A stretch of 64,000 bases of DNA from Actinoplanes sichuanensis (GCF_033097365.1 NZ_AP028461.1:4464001-4528000), one strand, 5' to 3'; shown: positions 35,494-46,350, counted from the first letter of the stretch. Numbers and translations are program-made. The notes: a model not told the origin generated them from the sequence alone.

Positions 35494-36138
35494 GGCGGCC
35501 ATACGCGTCGGCAAGGACATTCAGTTCTTCGGCGCCCGCGCCAACCTCGCCAAGGCCCTGCTCTACGTCATCAACGGCGGCCGCGACGAATGGCGCTGCA
35601 CGACTACCCCGTGCACCGCTTCATGGCCACCGGCATCGCCGGCCTCTCCGTCGCCGTCGACAGCCTCTCCGACATCAAGCACGCCCAAGTCAAGGTGCTG
35701 CGCGACGAGAGCGGCCCGGCCGTCGACTACGCCATCGACGGTGACTTCCCGGCGTTCGGCAACAACGACGACCGGGCCGACACGATTGCCGTCGACCTCG
35801 TCGAACGGTTCATGGACAAGATCCACCGGCAGCCGACCTACCGCGGCGCCGAGCCAGCCTGTCCGTGCTCACCATCACCTCGAGCGTGGTGTACGGCAAG
35901 CACACCGGCAACACCCCCGACGGTCGCCGGGCCGGCGAACCATTTCGCGCCCGGGGCCAACCCGATGAACGGCCGCGACTCGCACGGCATGGTCGCCGCC
36001 GCCCTGTCGGTCGCCAAACTGCCCTACTCGTCGGCCCGCGACGGTATCTCGCTGACCATCACCGCCACCCCCGACGGACTCGGACACACCCGCGACGAAC
36101 GCATCGGCAACCTGGCCGGCGTCCTCGACGGCTACACC
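35494..36138 (+). pseudogene. Pyruvate formate-lyase remnant
   Basis: Recognisable PFL segments occur in order but in different frames: [40 protein letters not shown], then [19 protein letters not shown] and [19 protein letters not shown]. The N-terminal two thirds is truncated, and the C-terminal glycyl-radical segment is missing. PFL splits pyruvate to formate and acetyl-CoA without oxygen. At least two frameshifts (near 35590 and 35870) make it non-functional. It runs straight into the activase remnant. Confidence 0.8.
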
Positions 36139-36573
36139 GATGCGGCTACACACCGCTCTGGACACCAGCGGCTTCCTAGGCGACCGTGCCGACGACGCGC
36201 TGCTCGATGCCACCGACCTGGTGTTGCTCGACATCAAGCCCGGTGACCCCACCACGTACCGCGGGTTACCCGGACCGGCCGCCTTGCGCCCACCGTGCGC
36301 TTCGCGCACCGCCTCGCCGACCGCGGCATCCCGATCTGGGTCCGGTTCGTGCTCGTCTCCGGCCTCCCCGACGACCCCGCCAACGTCGACGCGGTCGCAG
36401 CCGGCGTGCCCACCGTCGAACGCGTCGAGGTCCTGCCCTTCCATCGCCTCGGCGCCGCTAAGTACGCCGCTCTCGGCCTGCCATTCCCCCTCTCCGGTAC
36501 CCCGCCACCGGACGCCGGGCTGCTGGAACGGGTCCGCGGACAGTTCCGTGATCACGGGCTGGCCGTGATCTGA
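36139..36573 (+). pseudogene. Pyruvate formate-lyase activating enzyme remnant
   Basis: The text begins in the middle of the protein, [20 protein letters not shown], with LLDIKPGDPTTYRG. After a frameshift near 36285 it continues VRFAHRLADRGIPIWVRFV and VEVLPFHRLGAAKYAALGLP to a normal C-terminus. The radical-SAM CxxxCxxC cluster region at the N-terminus is missing. The activase normally installs the glycyl radical on PFL, so both parts of the system are lost together. Confidence 0.78.
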
Positions 36574-36690
36574 CCCACCACGCGCCGTCCACGCTTACGC
36601 GCCATGGCCTGTGGAGGTGTTTCCTGCCGCATCGGGCCATACCCGGGACGCCATGTGAAGGCCGTTCCCCGGACCGCGGGTGCGGCATAG

Positions 36691-38424
<1,734 letters not shown>

Positions 38425-38427
38425 GAA

Positions 38428-38441
38428 GGGACTTCCGGCCC
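38428..38441 (+). promoter_or_regulatory. DevR/DosR-like box before usp
   Basis: GGGACTTCCGGCCC is the site with the left half closest to the mycobacterial DosR box (GGGACTT). It lies just after the kinase stop and about 140 bases upstream of the usp start at 38582. Confidence 0.55.
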
Positions 38442-38581
38442 TGCCCGGCCTGCGGTACCGGCCCGCACGATGAACCCGGGGCCCCTTAGGCGCCCCGGCA
38501 CCTGCCGCGGCGCCAACAGCACAGGCCTGGTGGCACGGGGCGGTTGCCGCGCCGTCGCTGTCAGGGGGCAGGTTATTCGCT

Positions 38582-39445
38582 ATGAGCTACTCGATCGGTG
38601 TCGGCATCGGCGGGTCCGGTGGATCGCCCGCGCTGGCATGGGCCGCCGAGCAGGCCGACTGGACCGGCACCCCTCTCGTGCTCGTGCATGTTTGTGCGCC
38701 CGGCTCGCCGCTGGAGCACCTCGCCGGCGACCCCGCACCGGCGCAGTTGGAGCTCATCGATCCGCCTCTCGCCCGCGCCTACGCGAAGACCCGAGCACGT
38801 GTTGGTGAGCGACGTGTCTCCCTGCGGATCTTCGGCGGCGATCCGTCGGACCGTCTGGCCGACGCGTCAGCGGGCGTCCGGCTCCTGGTGATCGGTGCCG
38901 GTGCAGGAGGCCGGACGGTACGGCGAGTGCTCCGGCAGGCGCACTGTCCCGTAGTGGTGGCCCGGGCCGCACCGCCACCGGTGTCCAGGGCTCTGTTCGG
39001 CGGACACGTGGTGATCGGCGTGGACGGCAGCTCGGCGAGCCAGACCGCGATGGAGTTCGCGGTCAGATACGCCGACGAGCATCGCCTGCCGTTAGCCGCC
39101 GTCCACGTCTCCGCGGCGAGCCCTGACGACTACTTCTACGACGACGTCACGCTGTCCACGCACTTCACCACCGAACCGGCCGCTCTGGAACTGCTGGCCG
39201 ACGCGACGGAGCCCTGGGCTGTGAAATGCCCGGCGATGCCGATCAGGCGCGCCGTTCTGCACGGTCCGGTCATCGAATCCCTCACCCGAGCCGGCGCGGG
39301 CGCCCGGCTTCTCGTGGTCGGCGACAAACGCCGCGGTGTCATCAGCCGTGCCCGCACCGGAGACGTTCCGCTCACGGTGGCGACTGAAGCGTCGTGCCCG
39401 GTCGCCGTCGTTCCGGAGCACCAGCACGAGACTGGCCCGTTGTGA
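38582..39445 (+). CDS. Universal stress protein, tandem UspA domains
   Basis: The 287-residue protein has two Usp domains, opening YSIGVGIGGSGGSPALAWA and VVIGVDGSSASQTAMEFAV. The ATP-loop glycines are changed in both (GAGAGGRTVRRVL; GDKRRGVISRA), so nucleotide binding is doubtful. Each domain still ends in HCPVVVA or SCPVAVV. It lies downstream of the sensor kinase, and DosR regulons usually pair a usp gene (Rv3134c) with devRS. Confidence 0.82.
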   Translation: MSYSIGVGIGGSGGSPALAWAAEQADWTGTPLVLVHVCAPGSPLEHLAGDPAPAQLELIDPPLARAYAKTRARVGERRVSLRIFGGDPSDRLADASAGVRLLVIGAGAGGRTVRRVLRQAHCPVVVARAAPPPVSRALFGGHVVIGVDGSSASQTAMEFAVRYADEHRLPLAAVHVSAASPDDYFYDDVTLSTHFTTEPAALELLADATEPWAVKCPAMPIRRAVLHGPVIESLTRAGAGARLLVVGDKRRGVISRARTGDVPLTVATEASCPVAVVPEHQHETGPL

Positions 39446-39525
39446 CCGGGCCGGATCCGGAGCCGAACCCTCACAGGGCGGCACACCGTTGGACAACCCC
39501 ATCGTCAGTGAAGGAGGCATAACCC

Positions 39526-39741
39526 ATGACACGTACCACTTGGCAAGATCTACCGCGGTGGCAACGAGCGACGACGCTGGTGCTGGCCCCAGTAGAGCCG
39601 GCCTTGACCGTCGTCGCCGCAGTCGACCTGTCACGCCGCCCGGCCGGGCGGATCCGCGGCCCGAAAGCAGTGTGGTGGCCCACCCTGATCGTACAACCGC
39701 TCGGACCGGTGCTCTATCTGGGATGGGGACGCCGAACCTGA
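39526..39741 (+). CDS. PLDc_N-type small membrane protein
   Basis: The 71-residue product has two hydrophobic segments (TTLVLAPVEPALTVVAAVDL and WPTLIVQPLGPVLYLGWG) flanking RRPAGRIRGPKAVWW. This matches the phospholipase D-nuclease N-terminal (PLDc_N) helical pair found alone in many actinobacteria. GAAGGAGG precedes the ATG. Role unknown. Confidence 0.7.
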   Translation: MTRTTWQDLPRWQRATTLVLAPVEPALTVVAAVDLSRRPAGRIRGPKAVWWPTLIVQPLGPVLYLGWGRRT

Positions 39742-39851
39742 GGTAGCCCGGCTTGGGGAAGGACCTTCGGCATCATCGGGTATGACCTGTTGCCCTGACG
39801 ATGCATATCGATTCGAATCACGATGAAGGGAGAGATGGAGAAGGAGGAGCC

Positions 39852-40733
39852 ATGCGAACTCCCGCCATCGTCGTCGCCACCGACGGCGCCGCAACAGGCT
39901 CGGCAACAGTGCGGTGGGCGGCCCGCGAGGCCGCACGCCTGGACATGAATCTTCGTGTCGTGCACGTGCTGGACTGGGACTGGAACACCGCCCGCTATGA
40001 GTTCGACGGCGGCAGCTTCGAGATGGCCCGCAGCCTCGCCGAGAAGGTGACGGCGGCGGCAGCAGCGACCGCCCGGGCGGTGGCGCCGCGGGTCGAGGTC
40101 ACGGAGGTGACCCTGATCGGCAATCCGGCCGCACGGCTGCTCGACGCGGCCGAGGCTGCGGAGTTGCTGGTTTTCGGCAGCCGGGGACACGGCGGCTTCG
40201 CCGGGCTGCTGCTCGGCGGGGTCAGTCAGCGGCTCGCCACCCACGCCCCCTGCCCGGTGGTCGTCGTGCGGGGACGCGCCGACGCCACCGAAGGACCGGT
40301 AGCCGTCGGCGTCGACGACTCCGACACGACCGAACACGTACTGTCCACAGCGTTCGCCGCCGCGGCTGGCCGCGGCACCGGCCTGGTCGCTGTCCGCACC
40401 TATCTACCGGCCGTGCCGCTGTACTACGGCTATGCCGTTCCGGCGGCCACGATCGCCACCCCGGAACAGGACACCGCCGAACGCACCCGCCTGCAGGAAC
40501 AGCTCGCGCCGTGGCGGGTCAAGTACCCCGACGTCGCGGTCGAGACTCTGGTGTCGCACGACAGCGCGGCCGGCGTGCTGGTCGGCGTCTCGCACGGCAC
40601 CCAGCTGGTCGTGGTCGGCAGCCGCGGCCACGGCGTGATCGTCGGCTCCATGCTCGGCTCCACCGGGCTGCAACTGCTGCACCACGCCGACTGCCCCGTC
40701 TACGTGGACCGTCCGCGCGAAGAACATCGGTGA
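39852..40733 (+). CDS. Universal stress protein, tandem UspA domains
   Basis: The 293-residue protein has two complete ATP loops: GSRGHGGFAGLLLGGVS and GSRGHGVIVGSMLGST, each followed by CPVVVV or CPVYV. GAAGGAGGAGCC precedes the ATG at 39852; an in-frame ATG at 39801 has no such site. Its stop overlaps the GTG of the acetyltransferase remnant (GTGA), so the two were once coupled. GGACCTTCGGCAT at 39761 is a poor match to the DevR-like box. Confidence 0.88.
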   Translation: MRTPAIVVATDGAATGSATVRWAAREAARLDMNLRVVHVLDWDWNTARYEFDGGSFEMARSLAEKVTAAAAATARAVAPRVEVTEVTLIGNPAARLLDAAEAAELLVFGSRGHGGFAGLLLGGVSQRLATHAPCPVVVVRGRADATEGPVAVGVDDSDTTEHVLSTAFAAAAGRGTGLVAVRTYLPAVPLYYGYAVPAATIATPEQDTAERTRLQEQLAPWRVKYPDVAVETLVSHDSAAGVLVGVSHGTQLVVVGSRGHGVIVGSMLGSTGLQLLHHADCPVYVDRPREEHR

Positions 40734-41008
40734 CTTCCCCGGACCGTCCGGCGGTTCCCGCGACCGTGGACGCGCTGACCGTGGACGGCGGGATCGTCTC
40801 GACCCGTGCGATCACCCCGCGCTACCGCCGGGCCATCACCAGCCTGTACACCGACGCGTCACCGGAGAATCTGCGCCTACGGTTCTTCGCCCACCCCGGC
40901 TGCGCCACCCTGGCCGCCGGGATCGATCGGCTGTGCCGCCCGGAGTCGGACAGGTTCCTGGCACTGCTGGCCTACGAGGGCGACCGTCTTGCCGGAGTCG
41001 CATCCTGA
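40730..41008 (+). pseudogene. GNAT/acetate-CoA ligase, N-terminal fragment
   Basis: From GTG 40730 the text reads as the start of a GNAT domain of the bifunctional acetyltransferase/acetate-CoA ligase type: STRAITPRYRRAITSLYTD, ENLRLRFFAHP, FLALLAYEGDRLAGVAS. It stops abruptly at 41008 just where the acetyl-CoA binding core should begin. A segment of the CoA-ligase part follows beyond the IS110 element at 42520-42779; the roughly 600 residues between are gone. Intact relatives acetylate enzymes such as acetyl-CoA synthetase. Confidence 0.72.
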
Positions 41009-42520
41009 GGTCGGCAAACGACACGGTCCCGTCTACGACAGCCGGAACGCGCAGTCCGCGCCTTTGCGCTCATGCCGCCCTACCTTCCATAGCGAGCCCG
41101 GATTTGATATTTATCTGGGCTGACGCGGGCGAGGTAGGTATGGCTTTCATGCTGGCTGCCGTCCATGGTTCAGGTGGCATCGCCGCCTGCCTCGTCTGCT
41201 CTTCCTGACTGCTGATCGGGCTCTGCGATCCATCGCTGTGTAGGGCGTTGACAGCGGGAAGAGCGCGCGGTGACAGGCCATGGGAGAAGGGAGTCAGATG
41301 GCTGTCGCGGTCGGTGTCGACGTGGCCAAGGAACTGCACTGGGCTGCCATCGTTCACATCGAGAGCGGAAAGCTGCTGGTCAGCCGCAAAGTCGCCAACG
41401 AGCCAGCGGCGATCGAGGAACTGATCGAACAGATCCGTGCGGTCGAGGCCGAGCATGGCCCAGCGACCGTCGCGATCGACGTGCTCGGCGGGATCGCCGG
41501 GCTGCTGCAGGTCATGCTCACCGACGCGGGCCTGCGGCTGGTTCATGTATCCGGGCTGGCGGTCAACCGGGCTCGCCGGGCGACCCGCGGCGGGGAACAC
41601 AAGTCCGACCCGCGTGACGCCAAGGTGATCGCTGACCAGATCCGGCTGCGCGCCGAGGAACTGCGTCCCGTCACGGCCGACACCGAAACCGACGCGCGGC
41701 TGCGGCTGCTCACCGGACGCCGACGTGAACTGGTGGTCGATCAGACCCGCCGCATCGGCAGGCTCCGCGACCTGCTCGCCTCCATCCACCCCGGGCTGGA
41801 ACGTGTGCTGGACCCGACCAACAAGGCCGACGCCGCACTGCTGGCCCGCTACGTCACCCCGGCCGAGATCCGCCGCGCCGGCCGGACCAGGATCGCCGCC
41901 TATCTGCGTACCACCGGCAGGCACAACGCCAGCGTCATCACCGCTCTGGCCGACAAAGCGCTGACCGCAGCGGGCGGGCAGCGCATCACCGTGCCCGGTG
42001 AAGCCGTCGCCGCCGACATCGTGCGTGACCTCGCCCGTGAAGTGCCGGCCTGCCGGGACAAACTCACCACGATCGACACGAATCTCGCCGAAACCATGGC
42101 CGACCACCCTGACGCGGCCCTCATCCAGTCCCTGCCCGGGATGGGGGCAACCCTGACTGCCGAGTTCCTCGCCGTGGCAGGCGGCATCACCCGCTTCACC
42201 AGCGGCGACCAACTCGCCTCCGCCGCCGGGCTCGCCCCCGTACTGCAACAGTCCGGGAAGATGCACTACCTGCGCCGAGCGAGCGCCGGCGACAAAACCC
42301 TCAAACGGATCTTCTACCAGTCGGCGTTCTGCGCCCTGCAACGCGACCCCGCCAGCCGCGCCTTCTACGACCGCAAACGATCCGAGGGCAAACGACACCA
42401 CCAAGCCCTCATCGCCCTGGCCCGCCGACGCATCAACGTCCTGCACGCCATCCTGCGAACCCGACAGCCCTACCGAACAAACTTCGCTCTCGCGGCTTGA
42501 CTCAGGCATTAGGCTGCCAC
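41007..42520 (+). mobile_element. IS110-family insertion element
   Basis: An element of about 1.5 kb lies between the two halves of the broken acetyltransferase gene. It holds one intact transposase (41298-42500) and about 290 bases of noncoding left end. No terminal inverted repeats are evident, as expected for IS110. Exact ends are inferred from where the host gene text stops and resumes. In IS110 subgroup elements the noncoding left end encodes the bridge RNA. Confidence 0.7.
41298..42500 (+). CDS. IS110-family transposase (DEDD recombinase)
   Basis: The 400-residue transposase has an N-terminal RuvC-like DEDD domain (VAVGVDVAKELHWAAIV; VAIDVLGG; HKSDPRDAKVIADQIR) and a C-terminal Transposase_20 domain (ALIQSLPGMGATLTAEFLA; ASAAGLAP; FYQSAFCALQRDP). 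AGGGAG lies 5-10 bases before ATG 41298, preferred over ATG 41280. No frame defect is seen, so it is the one transposase in the window that looks functional. Confidence 0.92.
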   Translation: MAVAVGVDVAKELHWAAIVHIESGKLLVSRKVANEPAAIEELIEQIRAVEAEHGPATVAIDVLGGIAGLLQVMLTDAGLRLVHVSGLAVNRARRATRGGEHKSDPRDAKVIADQIRLRAEELRPVTADTETDARLRLLTGRRRELVVDQTRRIGRLRDLLASIHPGLERVLDPTNKADAALLARYVTPAEIRRAGRTRIAAYLRTTGRHNASVITALADKALTAAGGQRITVPGEAVAADIVRDLAREVPACRDKLTTIDTNLAETMADHPDAALIQSLPGMGATLTAEFLAVAGGITRFTSGDQLASAAGLAPVLQQSGKMHYLRRASAGDKTLKRIFYQSAFCALQRDPASRAFYDRKRSEGKRHHQALIALARRRINVLHAILRTRQPYRTNFALAA

Positions 42521-42524
42521 CTAC

Positions 42525-42779
42525 GCCGCCTGGCGGCGGCAGCCCCACGGTGGATACGCCGACCTTCCCGGCATCGACAGGGACCAGGCCGGCACCATGC
42601 TCGGCAAGGCGCTTGCCGAGCACGCCGGTCGGCAACCACCGCAGCTGACCGCACAAATCCTCACCGCGTACGGGACCACGATCGGCGCTGGCACCATGGC
42701 CTTGGAGGACCTGTTGATGCGTCTGGGCCGACTCGCCGAGGACCAACCGGCGATCGCCGAACTCGCCGTGAGCCTCCTG
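42525..42779 (+). pseudogene. Acetate-CoA ligase (ADP-forming) C-terminal fragment
   Basis: The text GYADLPGIDRDQAGTMLGK, LTAQILTAYGTTI and then ALEDLLMRLGRLAEDQPAIAEL matches the last part of the CoA-ligase region of bifunctional GNAT/CoA-ligase proteins. A further gap is present between ILTAYG and the ALEDLL segment. It ends where the IS630 remnant begins. It belongs with the fragment at 40730-41008. Confidence 0.65.
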
Positions 42780-43445
42780 CTAGACACCTTTCGCGGTCAG
42801 GGTCTGGCTGGTGATGGTGGAGATAGACCTGTTCCGGTGAGGTAGCCGTCGATCAGACGGGTGCGGTATTGCATGCGTTTGAGGCGGTTCTTCACCGCGG
42901 CGGCCAGGCCGGTCGCGGTGTGGTTGGCGAGGCTGCCTTTCATCGTCGACCAGACCTTCTCCACCGGGTTTCAGTTCCGGCGCGTACGCGGGCGGCTGGT
43001 AGACCCGCAGCCAGTTCCGGGCGGCGGTAGCCGCCCGCATCGCGGGTGTCCTGTGCGCCGACAAGCCGTCCCAGACCAGCACGATCGGCGCCTTCAGCTG
43101 CTGATGTGCGGCATCCAGCAGCCGGATCAGGTCCGGTGTGCGGAACCCTTTGGGGTCGCCCTTGCGGCCGCGGTAGAGCAGGGTGCGGTAGATCAGCCGG
43201 GAGCGTTCACCGGGCCGGTAGCAGCACAACCCTGCCACCGAGACGCGGACGGTGCCTTTGGCGGTCACCTTCACGACCGGGGTGACGCCGCGGGGCGCCC
43301 AGGTGGTGGCCTTGTGGGCTCTCAGCGTCTGGCCGCATTCGTCGGCGAACACGATCCAGGCGGACCTGCGTGCGGCGACTCTTTTACCGCCGGCCAACGC
43401 TGCTTTCCGATCCTGCGAACGATCCGGCTGTCACTGCCGACCGAG
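42776..43445 (-). pseudogene. IS630-family transposase, 5'-truncated
   Basis: The minus-strand text contains the IS630 DDE core: SAWIVFADECGQTLR (first Asp), APIVLVWDGLSAHRTPAM (second Asp), and YAPELKPGGEGLVDDERQ where NPVE is normal, with a frameshift there. It ends QTLTAKGV at 42780. The N-terminal helix-turn-helix domain is absent; text is lost beyond about 43445 near RRIGKQRWPAVKE. The element is inactive. Confidence 0.75.
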
Positions 43446-43478
43446 ACCACCATGCTGTTGCGAGCGTCGATACGACTA

Positions 43479-43751
43479 TCAGTCGCCGGGCCCGTGTGCC
43501 GGGGTCTTCGTGTCGAGGACCTGCAGACGTCGCGTGTACTCGTCTTCGTCGATGTCGCCGCGGGCGAACCGTTCAGCGAGCATCTGCTGCGGCACAGGTC
43601 CATGTGTCACCGGCCCCCTACGGAGCACGTCGCGGCCGGTATAGCGCGCCATAGCGACGATACCGGCGGCTACCAGCCCCCAGAACAGCAGGCTGTTCAC
43701 GATCATGAGGAACATGCCCCACCCGTTCATGCCGTTGCCGTAATACATCAT
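43479..43751 (-). CDS. SHOCT-domain small membrane protein
   Basis: The 90-residue product begins MMYYGNGMNGWGMFLMIVNS with one membrane helix (FLMIVNSLLFWGLVAAGIVAM). It ends with a SHOCT motif, QQMLAERFARGDIDEDEYTRRLQVL. GGAGGAG lies before ATG 43751. SHOCT proteins of this size are common next to stress genes in actinobacteria, often with undefined roles in oligomerisation. Confidence 0.78.
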   Translation of the reverse strand: MMYYGNGMNGWGMFLMIVNSLLFWGLVAAGIVAMARYTGRDVLRRGPVTHGPVPQQMLAERFARGDIDEDEYTRRLQVLDTKTPAHGPGD

Positions 43752-44194
43752 CGCGCTCTCCTCCAATGTCGCTCAGGTGGCCGGTGGCTGGCGCTGCCTG
43801 AACCGGCCGTCAGTAGGGGCAGCGGGCCCGGCTTCGGACGGCAGTATGTGAGTGCCAACGGACGTGTCCGAACGATGAGCCGATCGCCGTCCTCTCTGGT
43901 GAGGACACGTTCACCATGCTCAGCAATACTCCGCCTGTGCTACCGCCCAACGGCACCTCATGGAGAGCCGGAGGCCCTATTGCAGCAGCAGGGACGAGAA
44001 GGGCCAGACGGCGGGCTTTACGGTGCGAGGCTACAGGCGTCCAGGCGGGCCGATCCCCCGGATCGCTGGCCGAGCGTCGCCGGTGTGTACCCGTGATATT
44101 CCGAGGCCCGAGGTGGTGGCCCTCCGTCGCCCCTTCGGCCAGTGCTCGGGCTGCATCGCCATCTGACGAAGGATGTGGTCTGCGACCGTCCCTT
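43752..44194. other. Intergenic region, no gene supported
   Basis: The 443 bases between the SHOCT gene start and the CBS-BON stop contain open frames on both strands, but none has a family match or a credible ribosome binding site. GGGACGAGAAGGGCC near 43990 is one base longer than the DevR-like boxes. No strong hairpin was seen. Confidence 0.5.
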
Positions 44195-44848
44195 TCACCC
44201 GGTTTTGGTAGCGGTGCCACGGAGACTGTCGTCGCCGTGGTCGCCGGTAAATCGCACGGCGGCCACCCCCGGCACCGTACGCGTCAGTACGGTGACTACC
44301 GTCCGCTGCTGCTCGTTCGGGAACCCGCCGTCGACCGTCGCGACGCCGGCCTCGACGGTGACGGTCCACCGGCCGTGGCTGCCGGCGTAGTCGTCGAGAC
44401 GGTGTTGCACGTCTGCGGCAAGCACACTGTCGCCGCGGACCATCGCTTTCAGAATGTCGCGGCGGCTGAGAATACCGACGACCCGGTGGTCCTGCAGCAC
44501 CGGCAGGCTACGCACGTCGTTGTCGAGCATCAGTTGCGCCGCGTCGGCCACATCAGCGTCGGGAGTGATGGTGACCGGGCGCTCGGACATCGCCTCCACC
44601 ACGAGGCCGGGGCGGCGCTCCGCACCGACGCCCGCGTCCGGATGATGTCTCGGATCGGTGGCGAGCTCGGCCGGCACCCGATGCCATAGCAGATCGCTGT
44701 CGCTGACCATGCCGACAAGCCGTTCGTCGCCGTCCACTACCGGCAACGCGGTGACGGCGTACGTGGTCATCAGCTCGGCGGCGTCCTCCACCGGCGCATC
44801 GTGCCGGACGACGTACACCGAGCTGGTCATGATGTCGCGGACTCGCAT
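44195..44848 (-). CDS. CBS-BON domain protein
   Basis: The 217-residue protein begins MRVRDIMTSSVYVVRHDAPV behind GAGGAGG. Two CBS motifs end [15 protein letters not shown] and GILSRRDILK; a BON-like tail holds VATVDGGFPNEQQRTVVTVL. It is closest to the copy at 10518, including the shared ADVQHRLDDYAG. It is likely transcribed from the intergenic region with DevR-like boxes at 45033 and 45231. Confidence 0.85.
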   Translation of the reverse strand: MRVRDIMTSSVYVVRHDAPVEDAAELMTTYAVTALPVVDGDERLVGMVSDSDLLWHRVPAELATDPRHHPDAGVGAERRPGLVVEAMSERPVTITPDADVADAAQLMLDNDVRSLPVLQDHRVVGILSRRDILKAMVRGDSVLAADVQHRLDDYAGSHGRWTVTVEAGVATVDGGFPNEQQRTVVTVLTRTVPGVAAVRFTGDHGDDSLRGTATKTG

Positions 44849-45032
44849 GATGGTTCCTCCTCGATCGTGCACGCGCCGCGGTGCGACGCGAAACAGCTCC
44901 TCGATCGGTGCGGCGATGAGGGTCTGCCAAGACGGGATTCGAGGCAGACCGGAGGGCGCTGCTTACGGGTTGGTCCACAGCCGTTGTCGAGGGCCATGAT
45001 TCGACCGTTCGCTGCGTCGCCAGGCACCGTCA

Positions 45033-45046
45033 GGGCCGAACGTCCC
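45033..45046 (-). promoter_or_regulatory. DevR/DosR-like box overlapping a palindrome
   Basis: GGGCCGAACGTCCC lies between the divergent CBS-BON and usp genes. It overlaps the left arm of the 45036-45067 inverted repeat, so the motif is partly repeated in mirror image in the right arm. Confidence 0.45.
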
Positions 45047-45067
45047 GGCAAGCCGGGACGTTCGGCG
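45036..45067. repeat. 15-bp-arm palindrome
   Basis: CCGAACGTCCCGGC with one flanking base on each side pairs perfectly with GCCGGGACGTTCGG around AA. It could be a hairpin or a large two-site operator. Its place upstream of both genes argues against a simple terminator. Confidence 0.6.
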
Positions 45068-45230
45068 CACCGGCCCGCGCTACGGATCACCGCGGTCATC
45101 TCGCGGCGATCGGTGCGGGCGACGGGAGCAGACGTTCTCACCACGTCGAGCATCATCGAAACGCAGCCTCCGCCTCTTCGAGCTATAGCGCCGCCGACCA
45201 CCTGCAGGGACATGTTCCCGCGTGCCACCA

Positions 45231-45244
45231 GGGGCGATAGGCCC
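45231..45244 (+). promoter_or_regulatory. DevR/DosR-like box before usp
   Basis: GGGGCGATAGGCCC lies 95-108 bases upstream of the ATG at 45339, a distance like that of other boxes in the island. GGGACATGTTCCC at 45207 may be a second, weaker site. Confidence 0.5.
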
Positions 45245-45338
45245 TACGCCTTGTCGCCCGGTCGGCCTAGGTTGGAGCGCGGGAAGCCCACATGTCAGCC
45301 ACCCGACTGGCCGCTGCGGCTGCTCTGGAGGTGAAGAC

Positions 45339-46233
45339 ATGAACACCTCAGCAACGACTCGCATCCTCGCCGGTGTGAGCGGGTCACCGGCCAGCCGCCG
45401 GGCGGTCGAAGCGGCCGCCCGTGAGGCGCAGAGCCGCGCCTTGCCTCTGCATCTGGCGCATGTGTTCAACTGGCTGCCGGACGCTACCGCCGATCCGAGG
45501 GCTGCCAGAAGCATGCTGCGGCGGGCGGCCGTCGCCACGGCCCGTATCGCGCCGACCCTCGACATCACCACCGAAATGGTGGAGGGCCATCCGCTGACCC
45601 GGCCTGTTGCACCTGTCCCGGCACGCGGCGCTCACGGTCATCGGCGACGGGAACCTGAACGACTTGACCTGCATGCCTCGGGAAGCGATGGCCGTGCAAC
45701 TCGCCGCGCGCGCCTTCGGCAGTGTCGTGGTCACCAGGGCGTGGCCTGCCCCGGAAGGTCCGGTCCTGGTCGGGGTGGACGGCTCTGCTGCGGCGGAGCC
45801 GGTTCTCGACTTCGCGTTCGACGCGGCCGCACAGCGGCGGCACTGGCTGCTTGTCGTGCATGTCCTCGAATCCGGGAACCGCGCGGACGCGCTTGAGAGG
45901 ATGGTCGCCTCTCGTGCGCTTGCGTCCGGCATCGACGCGCGACTGCGCGTCCTGGATGGTGACCCGACTGCGGTAATGGCCCGGGAATCGCAGGAGGCGT
46001 CCCTGATCGTCGTGGGTGCACGTGGCCGAGCGCCCTTCCACGGGCTGCTGGGGTCGGTAGCCCAGACGTTGCTGCACCACGGCCGCGCATCGGTTGCCGT
46101 CGTCCGCGGTACCGTGCCCGAGTCCTGTCGGCCCGTGCATAGCGATGCGTCCACCAGCCACCACGCCATCGTATGTGCCCGAGTGGCCGAACCTCCGGCT
46201 GCCCGGCATGCACCACGGGCCACGTCCCGGTGA
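45339..46233 (+). pseudogene. Universal stress protein, frameshifted
   Basis: Frame one from ATG 45339 (GGAGGTGAAG upstream) gives a Usp start, ILAGVSGSPASRRAVEAAA, up to TTEMVEGHPLTRP near 45602. The other frame then continues HLSRHAALTVIGDGNLN, VLVGVDGSAAAEPVLDF and the ATP loop GARGRAPFHGLLGS to the stop at 46233. A one-base change near 45605 would join a normal tandem Usp. Recent mutation or a base-calling error are both possible; a DevR-like box in front suggests the gene was expressed. Confidence 0.75.
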
Positions 46234-46350
46234 AAGCGGTGACCGATATGGTCGGCGCCGCTCCCATGCCGGCGTAGAGACCTCCGTTCTGCGATCCCGG
46301 CAACGGATTTGTCAAGTCTCCGTACTGGCGCGAAACAGTATTTTCCGGTC

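Larger units (their letters stand above)
44849..45338. other. Divergent intergenic region with palindromes
   Basis: No gene is supported in these 490 bases between the divergent CBS-BON and usp genes. They contain DevR-like boxes at 45033 and 45231, a 15-bp-arm palindrome at 45036-45067 and GGGACATGTTCCC at 45207-45219. Confidence 0.5.

Noticed and set aside
41070..42746. A 558-codon minus-strand frame over the IS110 element
   Set aside because: Gly/Asp-rich antisense of the transposase; it spans the element boundary, which a real gene would not.
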